Of a stretch of 64,000 nucleotides of DNA, positions 46,845 to 57,404 are shown piece by piece. The DNA is taken from positions 496,803 to 560,802 of the forward strand of contig NC_018252.1 of assembly GCF_000227135.1 (NCBI RefSeq), written 5' to 3'. The DNA comes from Leishmania donovani. Lineage: Eukaryota; Euglenozoa; Kinetoplastea; Trypanosomatida; Trypanosomatidae. Position 1 is the stretch's first letter. Each line of letters begins with the position of its first letter. The notes below the pieces were generated by a model. The model saw only the letters and a program-made list of their open reading frames with translations. It was not told where the DNA came from and searched no databases. Position numbers and translations under genes: made by a program.

Positions 46845-47648
46845 ATGCGAATGAAGCGAGAGGCGGCAGTCAATAGAAAGGCAAGCAGAGAGGGGACAGT
46901 GAGAAGAGCAGGGCCCGCAGAGGAGCAGTCAGCGCGCTGAAGAAGGTGAGCAGGTGAAAGAGATGCCTCACCCTCTCCTCCTCATTGGAAGCGAAAAGAG
47001 GATCGTCGGCACACCGTACACACCACACACACACACACACATCGTGGGTTGCCATGTCGCGCTGACGTTGATGGTGAGTTGGCAGAGTGGCGGGAGACAC
47101 AGCATATGATACTGAGCACGGGGGAGAAGCGGCGCACCTACGCACACGCAAAGAGCAAGGGGGAGAGAGAGAGCTCAGCGGGGTGTCCTTTTTCCTTTTC
47201 TCGTTGGTGTTCTTCAGTTCCATCACGTGCATACCCACCTATGTGCGCACGGCAGGGAAGGAGGTAGTGAGCAGAGAAGGACGGGCAGCACTAGCACCGC
47301 CGTCACGAATTCCATAGTCTACCGCTCCTCCCAAACAGCACTCCTCCTCCCCGTCATACGCAACGAAACCCCTCCCCATGGAGAGAAAGCAGCGATGACA
47401 GCGGCGGTTGCGTCGCAATGGCTGTGCAGGCCTTGTGCACTCGGTACGCAGACGCCCTCCGCACAAAGCGGAGCCCCTCAGTATCGTTGCTGCTCGCCAC
47501 TATGCCGCCCTGCTTGTGCGAGCGTTCTGACGATCTATAACTCAGCACTGACGCCATCATGCAAGGCCTCAGCACCGCACACATGCAAGGCCCAAACGGC
47601 ACAGAAACACCGCGCACCTGCCGCCGTCTCCCACACTCCCTCCTCATC
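46346..47648. other. Intergenic spacer with GT repeat
   Basis: About 1.3 kb between POLD2 and SF3A1-like genes, with a (GT)n run at 46811-46843, a CA run at 47027-47041 and CT-rich minus-strand tracts. No gene is seen. Confidence 0.6.
46811..46843. repeat. (GT)n microsatellite
   Basis: About sixteen GT units preceded by CTGT units, the longest clean dinucleotide run seen in the window. Confidence 0.9.
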
Positions 47649-49421
47649 TCACGGCACCGAGAAGGTCACGACACTCGTCTCCAGCGTTGGTGAGTTCACG
47701 TCCACCAGCACCAGCGCCCCAGAGCGGGCAAAGGACGGCACGCAGATCAGGCGCACGCCAGCCTCTGCAGGGACAGCCTTATTCTCCTCATCCTTAGACG
47801 CGGCGCTCAGCTTCTCCTTCGATTGCACTGATAGCGAAGCTGGACCCGTGAAGCTGCGGTGAGTCTCTTCGTGCAGCTCCTCCAGCGTTGCGTAGCGCGT
47901 CTCGAACTGCGGCTGATCGCAAGCCACGACGCAATGCGGCGTGTGCTGGAACAGGAAAGGGTCGTGGTTGCAGAAAGGGTAGCTGAAGAGCGTGTTGGGA
48001 GCTGTCGGGCAGGCGCAGCCAGACACCACCACCATGCACATGGTGTCCAGCCGCGTCGGGAAGCGTGACTCGCGGGCCACGTCGTTTATGTTCTGCCCGG
48101 ACGTCACGAAGAAGTTGACACCGTCGGCTACCTCGACCTTGTGTTTCTTCGCCTCTGACCCCACGCGCTCCTCGCTCCTCACCTCCAACTCGGCGGTGGC
48201 CGCGGCGGGCGGCTGTGCAGTGAAGCAGAACGGATTCGAGACGAGTCGCAGGGTGGAGTGCTTGCCAGCTTTGGGGAGCAGCAAGGGATGCAGCGGCTGC
48301 TGCGGCTGAAACGCATCGGACATGTCGTTGGCGCCCGGCATCAGCTCCACCTCCACGGTGCGCACAACGCGCTCCAGCAGCGTGTCCAGCTGCCGCATTA
48401 ACGCGGCGGAGGTGACCGTGCTAGCTTGTGCCTTGTCATCGTTCAGCCGCACGTGGTCAGACGGGTCGAGCTTCACCTTCTTCTTGAGCTTCAGCTCGTC
48501 AGTGGGGGCAATACTGTCACCTCCGATCACCAGTCGCGAGACGCACTTCGCCTTGGCTCGCAAGGAGGCGTTGCCCGTGTTGCCGCATAGGAACTCCACC
48601 AACAGCTCCAGCGAGGCGCGCGCGCGAGTCGCCGCGGCCTGCTCCTCCTTGCTACTGCCACGTGGGATGTTGATGCTCAGTCCGCTCACAAACGCGATGT
48701 AGCACGGGCTTGCGGCGCGAATCAACGGACGTGGGACAAACGTGAAGCGCAAGTCCCCGCTGAAGGCGTAGCGAAGCACCTTAATGCTGCCATTGGGGAG
48801 CAGGGTACCGTAGACGCCCAGCACAACCCCGGTGCAGAAGCGCTCGGCATCGAGTCCTTGCAGCAGGACACGGCCGCTGCTGTCCTCCAACATCAGCTCA
48901 TCGGCGCTGTTGCACACGCTGTAGTGCTCATCGGCGGCGGCAAGCGTTTGCCCGTCGTTGCTCGCATCTTCTTCGGCCTCATTGCCGAGGCGCATTGCAG
49001 CGGCTGCAGCATCCTCAGATCTCTCGGGAGGCGCGGCCTCCACGACGCCGCTCTCCTCATCGTTATCATCGCCAGCGTCAATGCGGACGAGCTCACTCTG
49101 ATACTCATCAAGGAAGCGGGGCAGCAGCTTCATGTTCTTGTACACAATGCCGACGCACACAGCTGGCATGCCCGGTTGCAGCTCAAGCACGCGCCGGGGC
49201 TTCATGGCCCCGGCCTCTGGACCATACATCGGGTCCTCCCGCACAATGCGCTGGATGGCATGCAGAGCAGACGTGTATTGCGCCCCCATTCGGCATCGGT
49301 ACATGGGTGCATACTGCTGCGTGAACTCCAGAGAACGAAGAAGAAAGCGCTGATGGGTACGTGTAATGGGGCACGCGCTGCGTGTCTCGACAGCCGCAGC
49401 AGCAGAGCCGTTACTGATCAT
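47649..49421 (-). CDS. POLD2: DNA polymerase delta small subunit (POLD2-like)
   Basis: A protein of 590 residues from ATG 49419-49421 (MISNGSAAAAV...). POLD2 (B subunit) scaffolds the replicative polymerase delta holoenzyme, joining the catalytic subunit to the accessory subunits. Family segments in order are: QQYAPMYRCRM, VCVGIVYKNMKLLPRFLDE, LMLEDSSGRVLL, VVLGVYGTL, SRLVIGGDSI, VELMPGANDMSD, QQPLHPLLLP, LVSNPF, FFVTSGQNINDV and APNTLFSYPFCNHDPFLF. These form the OB fold plus the inactive phosphoesterase fold of B subunits. An acidic Ala-rich insertion lies at about residues 118-165, and a second low-complexity insertion precedes FFVTSGQN. Human POLD2 is 469 residues; the excess is in those insertions. 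Confidence 0.94.
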   Translation of the reverse strand: MISNGSAAAAVETRSACPITRTHQRFLLRSLEFTQQYAPMYRCRMGAQYTSALHAIQRIVREDPMYGPEAGAMKPRRVLELQPGMPAVCVGIVYKNMKLLPRFLDEYQSELVRIDAGDDNDEESGVVEAAPPERSEDAAAAAMRLGNEAEEDASNDGQTLAAADEHYSVCNSADELMLEDSSGRVLLQGLDAERFCTGVVLGVYGTLLPNGSIKVLRYAFSGDLRFTFVPRPLIRAASPCYIAFVSGLSINIPRGSSKEEQAAATRARASLELLVEFLCGNTGNASLRAKAKCVSRLVIGGDSIAPTDELKLKKKVKLDPSDHVRLNDDKAQASTVTSAALMRQLDTLLERVVRTVEVELMPGANDMSDAFQPQQPLHPLLLPKAGKHSTLRLVSNPFCFTAQPPAAATAELEVRSEERVGSEAKKHKVEVADGVNFFVTSGQNINDVARESRFPTRLDTMCMVVVSGCACPTAPNTLFSYPFCNHDPFLFQHTPHCVVACDQPQFETRYATLEELHEETHRSFTGPASLSVQSKEKLSAASKDEENKAVPAEAGVRLICVPSFARSGALVLVDVNSPTLETSVVTFSVP

Positions 49422-51465
49422 AACTGACACTCTTCCTCTCGCCAGTGCTTTCTATTGCAGTGTGTTCTATGTGTGCGTGCAGCCCCGTGTACGCGTCTAT
49501 CGTTCTCCCTGTGGCCTATGTGTATGTGTGTGTGTGTGTGTGTGTGTTGCTGGGGGGGAGGAGAGGGGATGGTCGTGCGAGCGAGAGCTGAGGGGGACTA
49601 CATGCGCTCTTTTAGACCGCTTCGAATCGCTCCCGTATACCAATCGCTTTTCGAGTTTGATCCGTCAACGTAGCGGCCGCTCCCAGTTAGTGGTGTGTCA
49701 TGCTTGATGGCGGTGCGTAGCGTTTACGAAACAAGGGAGAAAGAGAGGGCCATACAGATTTAGAGAGTGTGCGTGTGTGCGTGCGTGAGAAAGAGAGATT
49801 CAGAGTAGCTCAGAGCCGATGCTTGAGATGCAAACCGGTAGAGAAGGCATGAAGGTTACTCTTGCAGCGATCTGTCCCTCACTGCATCAAGCGAGGAGGG
49901 GTAAAGCGAGAGTCGGCAAGCGGGCACGCAAACACGCCCCGCGTCGCTGTGCCCCCCCTCCCCTCCTCTCCTCCTCCTCGCCAAGTCAGGCCAGGGCTCT
50001 GCGTGTGGGCTTCGTTTCCTTTTGACGCGCTCGCACTCCCACTCGTGCACAAGAGGCACCACACAGTCAGACCGATTTAAGGAGGGGTGCCACGCGAGGT
50101 GGGAAGCAGGTGGGGAGAGGGGGTTCCAGATGCGCCGCTTCAGGTGACGACGTGCCGCGGCATAAAAGAGAGAACCCTCGCGTGCGCAGAGTGCAGAGAC
50201 TCCCACTCGTGCTCGCGCCTTCGATCAAAACCAGAAAAAAAAATGAGCAATGGCAAGAGCAGCTGCTGGAGAAGATACGCGATGCATCGAGCGACGCCAC
50301 CGACTTGCCCTCCCCCTCCACATCTTGCCAGCGTGAAATGTGCAGGCCGTTTCTCTTCTAGTTTTTTTTGGTCCTTTGTGTTGCCATTTTTTAAATATTC
50401 CTTTGTTTCTTTCACCTTATCTGTTATCTGTCAGGCTCCACGTGCACGTCGGTGCAGATGCGAGTGTGGGCGATCATGTAGAGTCCTATGACCCGGTGCG
50501 TCATAGGGATGGGGGGGGGGCATCAGCGGCGGTTTTAGTAGAGATACTTGGAAAGGGGGGAATGACCAAGCCTTACCTATCCGTGTCGCCTGCCTCCTAC
50601 ACAGTCTTATACTCTTCCACTTACAAACCTTCTCTGCATCTTCGCTCTGATCGTATTTCGAGTAGCCGACGCGTATGCATTCGCCTTCGAAAGAGCAGCA
50701 ACACGATGCGCAAGAGGGAGCGCCGCAGTTGAGCGTGAGTTCCACCACGCGAAGGCAACAACCTAGGGAGGTTGTGCGTGAGGAGAAAAAAAAGGTCGAG
50801 CCGCTCCTCTCTTCTCGCACTGTGTTGAGCTGCCACAAACTTCGAAGGGGCCGCACCATGAAGCTCATTCACGATCCAGAACACACACATACACATGTAG
50901 GTGGCCTGAGTTCCCTTAGAGCGCATATATATATGAGCACAGCGCGAAAAAGAGACACGCACACGCGCCCACGCCGCCACAAACGCATAGAAGAAAATAA
51001 AAAGCACAAGTGACACAGAACCCCCACCACCACTAAAAAGGAGACAGACAGAGACAGAAGGGGGCATGAGCATCACTTCCTGCCAAGAAAAAAACGTGTG
51101 CGTGCGTGTCTTGCTCGTCCTCCCTTTTTCGTCTCCGTTGCATGCACTTTCCATGCGCGTGTGTGCCCGCGTTTCGCTTCTCACTTCGCCTCCGTCTCTT
51201 TTTCCTTTGTTGTTGTTCCGGTCTCTGTCGTTGTTGGAGGAGGGGGGCAGGGGCGGCTTCGGACGGGCAAACAAAAAAAAAGAAAGAAACACAGACACAA
51301 AAAAAAAGACAGACAGACAGAGAGGCCGTTCAACACATGCGCAGGAAGTTTGAGCGCTGACGAGCAAAATCCATTAGAGAGAGCGAAGAGAAAGCGCGCG
51401 CGAGTGAGCAAGGCGCGCATGCACGCTAAGAGGAGGGGAGGACAAAGAACGACAGCGGCCGGGTC
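49422..51465. other. Intergenic spacer, 2.0 kb
   Basis: This lies between the Ran gene and POLD2. It contains a GT run at 49529-49548, a GA-rich stretch, a G-run at 50511-50519 and strongly CT-rich minus-strand sequence at 51260-51340. Several 80-250-codon frames on both strands are Cys/Phe/Ser/Val-rich readings of these tracts. No gene is called. Confidence 0.55.
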
Positions 51466-52116
51466 TCACTCGTCATCGCCCATGGGCAGCGGCGCGTTCG
51501 CCATGGCCTGCTGCTCCGCCTCCAGCGCGGCCACCTGCTCTGCCGTAAGAGCAACCACATCTGTGTCCAGCATCGGCACCTCCACCAGCATCAGCTCAGG
51601 ATCGTTGGCCAGCTTCTTCGCCAGCCACACGAACGGTTTCTCAAAGTTGTAGTTGGACTTGGCCGAGATATCGTAGTACTGCAGCCCCTTCTTGCGGTGG
51701 AAGGTGATCATCTTCGCCTTCACCTGACGGTCCGCGCAGTCTACCTTGTTGCCTACCAAGACGATGGGAATGTTGTCGCACACGCGCGTGATGTCGCGGT
51801 ACCAGTTCGGCACGTTCTTGTACGTGTTGCGGCTCGTGACATCAAACATAATGATGGCGCACTGGCCTTCCACGTAGTAGCCATCGCGCAGACCACCGAA
51901 CTTCTCCTGGCCGGCAGTATCCCAGCAGTTGAAGCAGATCTTGCCACGGTTCGTGTGGAAGGTCAGCGGGTGCACATCGACACCAACGGTGGCGACGTAG
52001 CGCTTCTCGAACTCGCCGGTCAGGTGACGCTTCACGAAAGTCGTCTTACCCGTGCCACCGTCGCCGACCAAGATCAGCTTGAAGCTGGCAACGCAGTCCG
52101 AGGGTGCCTGTTGCAT
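51466..52116 (-). CDS. RAN: Ran/Rtb2 nuclear-transport GTPase
   Basis: A protein of 216 residues from ATG 52114-52116, exactly the length of human Ran; an upstream in-frame TTG is not used. Ran powers nuclear import and export through its GTP gradient and helps mitotic assembly. Motifs: P-loop GDGGTGKT (18-25), switch I with T43 in FEKRYVATVGVDVHP, switch II WDTAGQEKFGGLRDGYY (65-81), NKVD, and SAKSNYNFEKPFVWLAKKL, which is characteristic of Ran. The C-terminal switch helix and acidic end (MGDDE) replace the metazoan DEDDDL. Residues conserved across Ran orthologues are all intact. Confidence 0.97.
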   Translation of the reverse strand: MQQAPSDCVASFKLILVGDGGTGKTTFVKRHLTGEFEKRYVATVGVDVHPLTFHTNRGKICFNCWDTAGQEKFGGLRDGYYVEGQCAIIMFDVTSRNTYKNVPNWYRDITRVCDNIPIVLVGNKVDCADRQVKAKMITFHRKKGLQYYDISAKSNYNFEKPFVWLAKKLANDPELMLVEVPMLDTDVVALTAEQVAALEAEQQAMANAPLPMGDDE

Positions 52117-53617
52117 GATGGACAAATCGTGCGGAAAGAGGAAAGAAGCAGGTAGAAGCTATCTATAAAAATGCCGACCCCAAACAGGAAACAAAAGAGA
52201 GCGTTTGTTACAGGGACAACGTGGGCGGATTCCGCGAGGGAGGATAGACTTAGTTTTGTATGGCAGACTCTTCTATCGACGGCGCCCGAGCAGTAGGAGG
52301 GGGGAGAGGGAGACAGGGAGTGAGGGCCAAGAGAAGGACGTATGGTGAAATAGAGGACGCACACGCGCGCAACGGCACAAACACAAGTGTGTGCAGAGAG
52401 TTCGAGAGGTGAGAAGGATATTCCGGGGGACTCACAGAAAACAAACAGAGGGAAGGGGTCGATAGAGAGGAGGGGGGGATGTGGCTCGCACATACACACA
52501 CGCACCTTCAATCAACGTGCCCGCATTTGGCGTACACCACCACCATCAGGGAATGGGGGTGGGGAGGAGGATCGGTGCTGACACTACATCTTCCCCTAGG
52601 AGATCAAGTGAACAAAAAGCAGCATCTACGGTTTCCTGTGCTTTTTCTTCTCTGTGTCGCATGGGTGGAGAGGGAGAAGTAAGAGGACAGGAGAGAGGGC
52701 AGGTGGACATGCGCGTTGGAGCGTGTCGCCCTCCCCCCAAAGCCACCTTTGCTCTCGTTTCTTCACTTTCAATGTTCAGGAAAGGAGGAAGGGCGGAAAT
52801 ATCACACATATGCACACACATACGCACACACACGCACACATTCAAACACCGAAGCAGACTGGCAGGAGCACTCGAGTGCATTCGTGCGTGAGAGGGGGTT
52901 TGGGAGAAGGGGAGGGAAGTGGAATGGGGCCCAAAGAAGAGAAGGAGGGGCCGTGTCCACAGCATGTGTGTGTGTATGTCTGTGTGTGTTTGCGTATGCG
53001 TGTGCCATCATACGAGAGAGCTGGAGAGGACCCGAACCTGAAAACCTAAAAAAAAGAACGGGGAGGAAGAGCACAATGATCTCCGTCTATAGAACATCAG
53101 TCAACACTGCATGCGCCATGCTTGTGCTGTTGCTTGATCACGCATGGAGCAAGAGGGAAAAGCGGGGCGTGGTGGCAGCGTGCCTTGATCTTCCATCACC
53201 TCGTGAGCTTATCGCTACCGTCTCTCTCCTGTCACCTGCCCGCGTCGGCGCAAAGAGGCAGCTGCAGAGAGAGAGAGAGATGATATGCGCATCAGAGCGA
53301 GGAATACAAGGGCCCGTAGCTTGAAAATACGCAGCATCAGCAAGTAAAGGAGAAGACGCAGCGCACACCATCCATCAAGCAGGGCGCGCAGCACGCACAC
53401 ACAGCGACAGGCCTACACATACAAGCACATGCTGTACTCGCATCCTCCAACACACACAGCGCTGGAAGCTGTGCAGAGCTCATCCATCTAGCACATACAA
53501 ACACACACACAAGCAGCCCTGATTAGCGAGGTGTGACTGCCCACAGTGAGCGTCCGCTCTGGCGCGTTCCTACGAGTGCACAGGTGATCGCAAAAGCGCC
53601 GCAGCTGCAGTATACAC
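52117..53617. other. Intergenic spacer, 1.5 kb
   Basis: This lies between CLUAP1 and Ran. A CT-rich minus-strand tract (52124-52150) sits just before the Ran ATG, and the nearest upstream AG on that strand is near 52160. CA runs lie at 52800-52845 and GT runs at 52968-52990. No gene is seen. Confidence 0.55.
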
Positions 53618-55081
53618 CTAAATGTCACTGTCATCAGATCCGCTGTAGTCGCTGGAGTCGTCACTGCTAAACTCGCCGCTACTCGTCGAGGTGGACAACT
53701 CACTGCTGTCTGGTTCGGAGGAAGAGTCGCTTTCGGCAGGATTGTTGGCGAGAAGCCGCGAACGCTCGCCTCCCGCGGCAGGCGGCCGCGCGCCTGTCGC
53801 CACTCGCGGCCGACGCATCTGGTTCACAAGCGATTCGTCCTCCTCATCGTGGTTGTCCTCATCGCTGTTCACGGCGCCGTCGCGAACGAGTGGACCGCGG
53901 CTGTGGCCAATGGCGTTCTGCGGTCGCCGCCGCTGCTGTTGCTTTTGACCGCGCTGCTGACGCGGCCTGCTGTCGTCGGTGTCGCTCCCTTCATCACCCG
54001 AGGTGGACTCGTCGCCGCTGCTATCCTCTTCGGCGGCGTTGCGGATGCGCACCCCGCCATTCACGCGCGGGGCGTTTTCGTACCCATCGTCTTCGTCATC
54101 GCTCATCGCCGGCGTCAGGCTCCCGCCACCGCCGCCGCGACGTCCACTCGGACGGCGCGCCATGCTGTCCGCCCGGATGTTCTTCAGCTCCTCCTTGCGC
54201 AGCCGCTCCCGCATCACCTTCAGCTTTGTCTCCTGCTCCTCGAGCATGGCATCCTCTTTGGCGTTGTACTTGGCGATCTGGTGCTCCAGAAACTCCAAGT
54301 TGCGGTACTGCTCGAGATAGTCGACGAATTGTGCATGCAGCTTCTTCTCGTGGTTCTCGTACTCTTTGAGGAAGGCGGGGTTAGTGGCCATTGCGCTTTT
54401 GTACTGCTTTTGGGCGCGCTCTAGGTGTGCCTTCTTGTTCTCGATCTTTTGCTCCAAGTTGCTCTCGTCCGCGCTGAGGTTGACGATGCTTTGCTGATAC
54501 TGGTCCACCTCCTGGGTGACGTTGGTGAGCAGCTCCCGCAGACGACGCTCGAACTCGCCGACCTCGGTGGCGCGAGACAAGATGCGCTGGCGGTCACCGC
54601 GCGAGTTCAGCTCTCCCTCGACCAAGAAGAAGAGACTGCTGCCGTCCGCCGTCAGTTCGCTGCACAGTTGCTGCACCGCCTTGGCGTCGCTCACGTTCTT
54701 CTGCGCCGCCATCTGCTGCAGTGCGGTGAAGTCGGGCTCCTCGGTGTCCGTCGCCTTCATCGCCTTCTTCAGCACATTCGCGAGCTTCAGCATCTCCTGC
54801 ACGGCGTGCCCGTCCGCCTGGTAGAGCTTCTTCACGTTGAGCTTGATTCTCCCCTTGGCGAGGGCGACCTCACACACCTGCTTGAAGAACGTCACGCGGT
54901 TATGCTCCCGCTCAATGTTGAACGTCACCTCCGCAGATGGCTCATAGCGGGTGATAAGCCAGTGAATACAGTCGGCGACCAGCTCTACATTCGGCTCGCG
55001 GAATGACTCCATGCTTATCAGCTGTGGATAGCCGAGGAGACGCATTGTCTCCGAAAAAGAGCGCAACTCACGAAAGGACAT
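53618..55081 (-). CDS. IFT38: CLUAP1/IFT38, intraflagellar transport complex B protein
   Basis: A protein of 487 residues from ATG 55079-55081 (MSFRELRSFSETMRLLGYPQLISMESFREPN), a start that aligns with the animal MSFRDLRNFTEMMRALGYP opening. IFT38 is a peripheral IFT-B subunit required for building cilia and flagella. Residues 1-135 form the calponin-homology-like N-terminal domain, including RYEP and IKLNVKKLYQADGHAVQEML, near-identical to the family KLNTKKLYQADGYAVKELL. Residues 175-325 are coiled coil, with ESNLEQKIENKKAHLERAQKQY and NPAFLKEYENHEKKLHAQF. The remainder is an Asp/Ser/Glu and Arg/Gln-rich disordered tail, a feature of CLUAP1. It is the second flagellar gene in the window after the ASH giant. 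Confidence 0.95.
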   Translation of the reverse strand: MSFRELRSFSETMRLLGYPQLISMESFREPNVELVADCIHWLITRYEPSAEVTFNIEREHNRVTFFKQVCEVALAKGRIKLNVKKLYQADGHAVQEMLKLANVLKKAMKATDTEEPDFTALQQMAAQKNVSDAKAVQQLCSELTADGSSLFFLVEGELNSRGDRQRILSRATEVGEFERRLRELLTNVTQEVDQYQQSIVNLSADESNLEQKIENKKAHLERAQKQYKSAMATNPAFLKEYENHEKKLHAQFVDYLEQYRNLEFLEHQIAKYNAKEDAMLEEQETKLKVMRERLRKEELKNIRADSMARRPSGRRGGGGGSLTPAMSDDEDDGYENAPRVNGGVRIRNAAEEDSSGDESTSGDEGSDTDDSRPRQQRGQKQQQRRRPQNAIGHSRGPLVRDGAVNSDEDNHDEEDESLVNQMRRPRVATGARPPAAGGERSRLLANNPAESDSSSEPDSSELSTSTSSGEFSSDDSSDYSGSDDSDI

Positions 55082-55874
55082 TGCCCTCCCCCTCCTCCTG
55101 CTCCTCCTCCACACACGCACACACAGACAGACACACAGACGCGCTTGGCAAAGGCGCAAAAGAAAAGAAGTGAGGTGAGAGTACAGTCTATTAGCGGTTG
55201 CACGGGTCGCTCAGTCACGATGGGGCTGCCGCACAGGGAAGGCTTCTGCGCACACGCTCAGACAGGCAGCACGCACCTCGCTCAAGCACACACGCACACA
55301 CATCAACGCGGGCGCGAGCGAGGAGTAGCGCTCGTAGAGGTGGACGAGAGAGACGGAGAGAAGGAGAGGGGGGAATGAACGTCGTTAGCGAGCGAAAAGA
55401 CATGCGACGAGTCATCAGAAGCGAATGGGCCGATGCACCGCACCTCGACACGGCACGCTTACTATCACGTGCAACTGCAAAGAGAGTCCAAGTGCGGCGA
55501 GGGCACAGCTGGCCCACCATCACCGCAAGAGCCGAGACGTTAAATGTCGTTAGCGGTGCAACCTTCTTTCTTTTCCGGGGAGGGGGAGAAAAGTTTCGCT
55601 TTCCTCCGTGCAGGTTTCACTTCAGTATTGGACGATGGTTCAGCATGCGGCACACAGACACGCGCACGCGAGAGCACACAGTCATGCGCACCATGAGTGT
55701 GTGATCAAGAAAAGAGAAATGGAGGAGTCGACACGATTTGTGTATGCACAGCATTGACGTCCAGTGTGTTCTTGTGGTATGTGCATACTCGTGCGTGCGT
55801 GCAAGCGGGGGAATGCGTGAGAAACCACTTCTGCTTGCGAGTGGCTCGTGGGCAAAGACCTTTCTTGATACGCC
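55082..55874. other. Intergenic spacer
   Basis: About 0.8 kb with CT-rich minus-strand sequence directly upstream of the CLUAP1 ATG (55085-55110). No gene is seen. Confidence 0.6.
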
Positions 55875-57404
55875 TCATACAAGGAAAACGGCGCGAGTAG
55901 CGGCAGCGGGAGGGTCACTCGCCTCCTCACCGTCGTCGTCACCGGCGCTGCCACGGCGCTTGTTTCTCTTCTCAGCAGCCTCCTTGCTGCGGGACGAGCC
56001 TGACGCCTTGCCTTTTCTCCCACCTGAGGTGGCCTTCTTCGCTGCCCGATCCGGCGACACTGTGGGTGTTGATGCCGCGTTCACGTCGCTCACAGCATCA
56101 TCATCTTCTGCCGCGTCGATGGAGAGAGCTGCAGCGCGGCTCGTGGTCGTCGATGACAGCGTTCGAGAAGCGGTAAAGCTACTTGCTCCAGCGGAAATGC
56201 TGTGAACATCATCATCGTCATCCAGCTTGAACTCCTCAATAGGTGCACTGGCGCTCACCTTATTCTGTTCACTAAAGATGTCGTCAAAGTCGAGATCGAG
56301 CAAATCCGTCGCTGCTCCACTCTTGCAAGGCTTGCCAGAGCCATCCGAAGCGCTACGATACGCGGAGTGACCGATACTGCTGCTGTCTGCGTGCCCCGCT
56401 GAAGCGGAGTGCGACACATCGGCCAAGAGGAACGTGTCATCCAAGCTAAGCGCGGCCCTTTCCTGCGCCTGCCGCGCTGTGTGCTCGCGCAAGAGCTGCT
56501 TCGCCTCCGCGTCGAAAAAGCGCGGCACGAGCTGCTCGCGCGGCGCCATTTCATCGTCGCCGTAGCGAAGCAGAGTGTGATACAGAGCGTCCCACGTCAT
56601 ACGAGCGTCGTTGCCGGCCCGATGCGCCGGTAGCGTTGGAGGGATGTGCAGCCACTGCACGAGATCCACAAGCTTCCACGACGGCGGATGCTTATCTATG
56701 GTGACAGGACGTCGACGGTGTGCATCGCGAATGAGGTGAATTGTGTCGCCGAAGACAAAACTGGGCGGCAGCTCCATGTGGAACTTCTCGAGTGTCCACT
56801 TGATCAGCGACACATCCGCCAGCTTTCCACCGTGGGAAAGCAGCAGGATGCGCTCCTCGGAGCCAGAAATCTCGTCTGGCTGCGGTGTCTGGACAAAATT
56901 AAGAAACTGCTGCCACGCCTCAACAAACGGGATACCCTCCTTTTCCAGCATCATGTCCGTAATGTGCGTCAGCTCCTCGACACCCGGGCCCTGCTTGCGG
57001 CCGCAGACAGGTTGAACGAGGCATGAAAACGTTTCGTCGAGAAGCGGTGAGTACAGTCCCAGCTCCGTGATGTCCTCCGTCGGTCCATCTGCCGTAAACA
57101 CCGGCGGCCCAGTAAACTCCATGTCAAATGTGAAAACGCGGAACGGGACAGAGAGGTACAGCTCGTACACAATCCTCTTCGTGAGCTGAGTGCACAACCG
57201 CCCATCCATGGCCAGGAGCTTCCCCTCAGTGATACCGAGACTCTCCAGCTGCCGCTCGCAGTGCTCCAGCAGGAAGCCGCGTTGGATTGGAAGCGACGGT
57301 GTCATGCCTAGTTGTATCTGTGTGAGCGCTTCAAGGGGGTTCAGTTGGCCCTTTAACACGACCGACGCTTTTCGGCGTAGCGTCGCGTGTGACCGTCGCA
57401 GCAT
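55875..57404 (-). CDS. DEDDh (DnaQ-like) 3'-5' exonuclease with mitochondrial-type N-terminus
   Basis: A protein of 509 residues from ATG 57402-57404. The N-terminus MLRRSHATLRRKASVVLK is an Arg/Lys-rich amphipathic stretch typical of mitochondrial presequences. Residues 88-280 form a DnaQ-type exonuclease: motif I FTFDMEFTG (D94, E96), motif II near HGGKLADVSLIKW (D197), and motif III AHRAGNDARMTW (H261, D266). All four acidic residues and the His are present. The D-I-T-E-L-G-L-Y segment and PGVEELTHITD fit the RNase T/DnaQ pattern of x-I-x-E-x-G and I-T-x-x-M. The C-terminal 220 residues are Ser/Ala/Asp-rich and end in a Lys/Arg and acidic mix (KKATSGGRKGK...). Whether it trims RNA or DNA in the mitochondrion is not settled by sequence. 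Confidence 0.85.
   Translation of the reverse strand: MLRRSHATLRRKASVVLKGQLNPLEALTQIQLGMTPSLPIQRGFLLEHCERQLESLGITEGKLLAMDGRLCTQLTKRIVYELYLSVPFRVFTFDMEFTGPPVFTADGPTEDITELGLYSPLLDETFSCLVQPVCGRKQGPGVEELTHITDMMLEKEGIPFVEAWQQFLNFVQTPQPDEISGSEERILLLSHGGKLADVSLIKWTLEKFHMELPPSFVFGDTIHLIRDAHRRRPVTIDKHPPSWKLVDLVQWLHIPPTLPAHRAGNDARMTWDALYHTLLRYGDDEMAPREQLVPRFFDAEAKQLLREHTARQAQERAALSLDDTFLLADVSHSASAGHADSSSIGHSAYRSASDGSGKPCKSGAATDLLDLDFDDIFSEQNKVSASAPIEEFKLDDDDDVHSISAGASSFTASRTLSSTTTSRAAALSIDAAEDDDAVSDVNAASTPTVSPDRAAKKATSGGRKGKASGSSRSKEAAEKRNKRRGSAGDDDGEEASDPPAAATRAVFLV

Noticed and set aside
50621..51367. 248-codon minus-strand frame between Ran and POLD2
   Set aside because: Cys/Phe/Leu/Val-rich reading of CT-rich spacer with no recognisable content.
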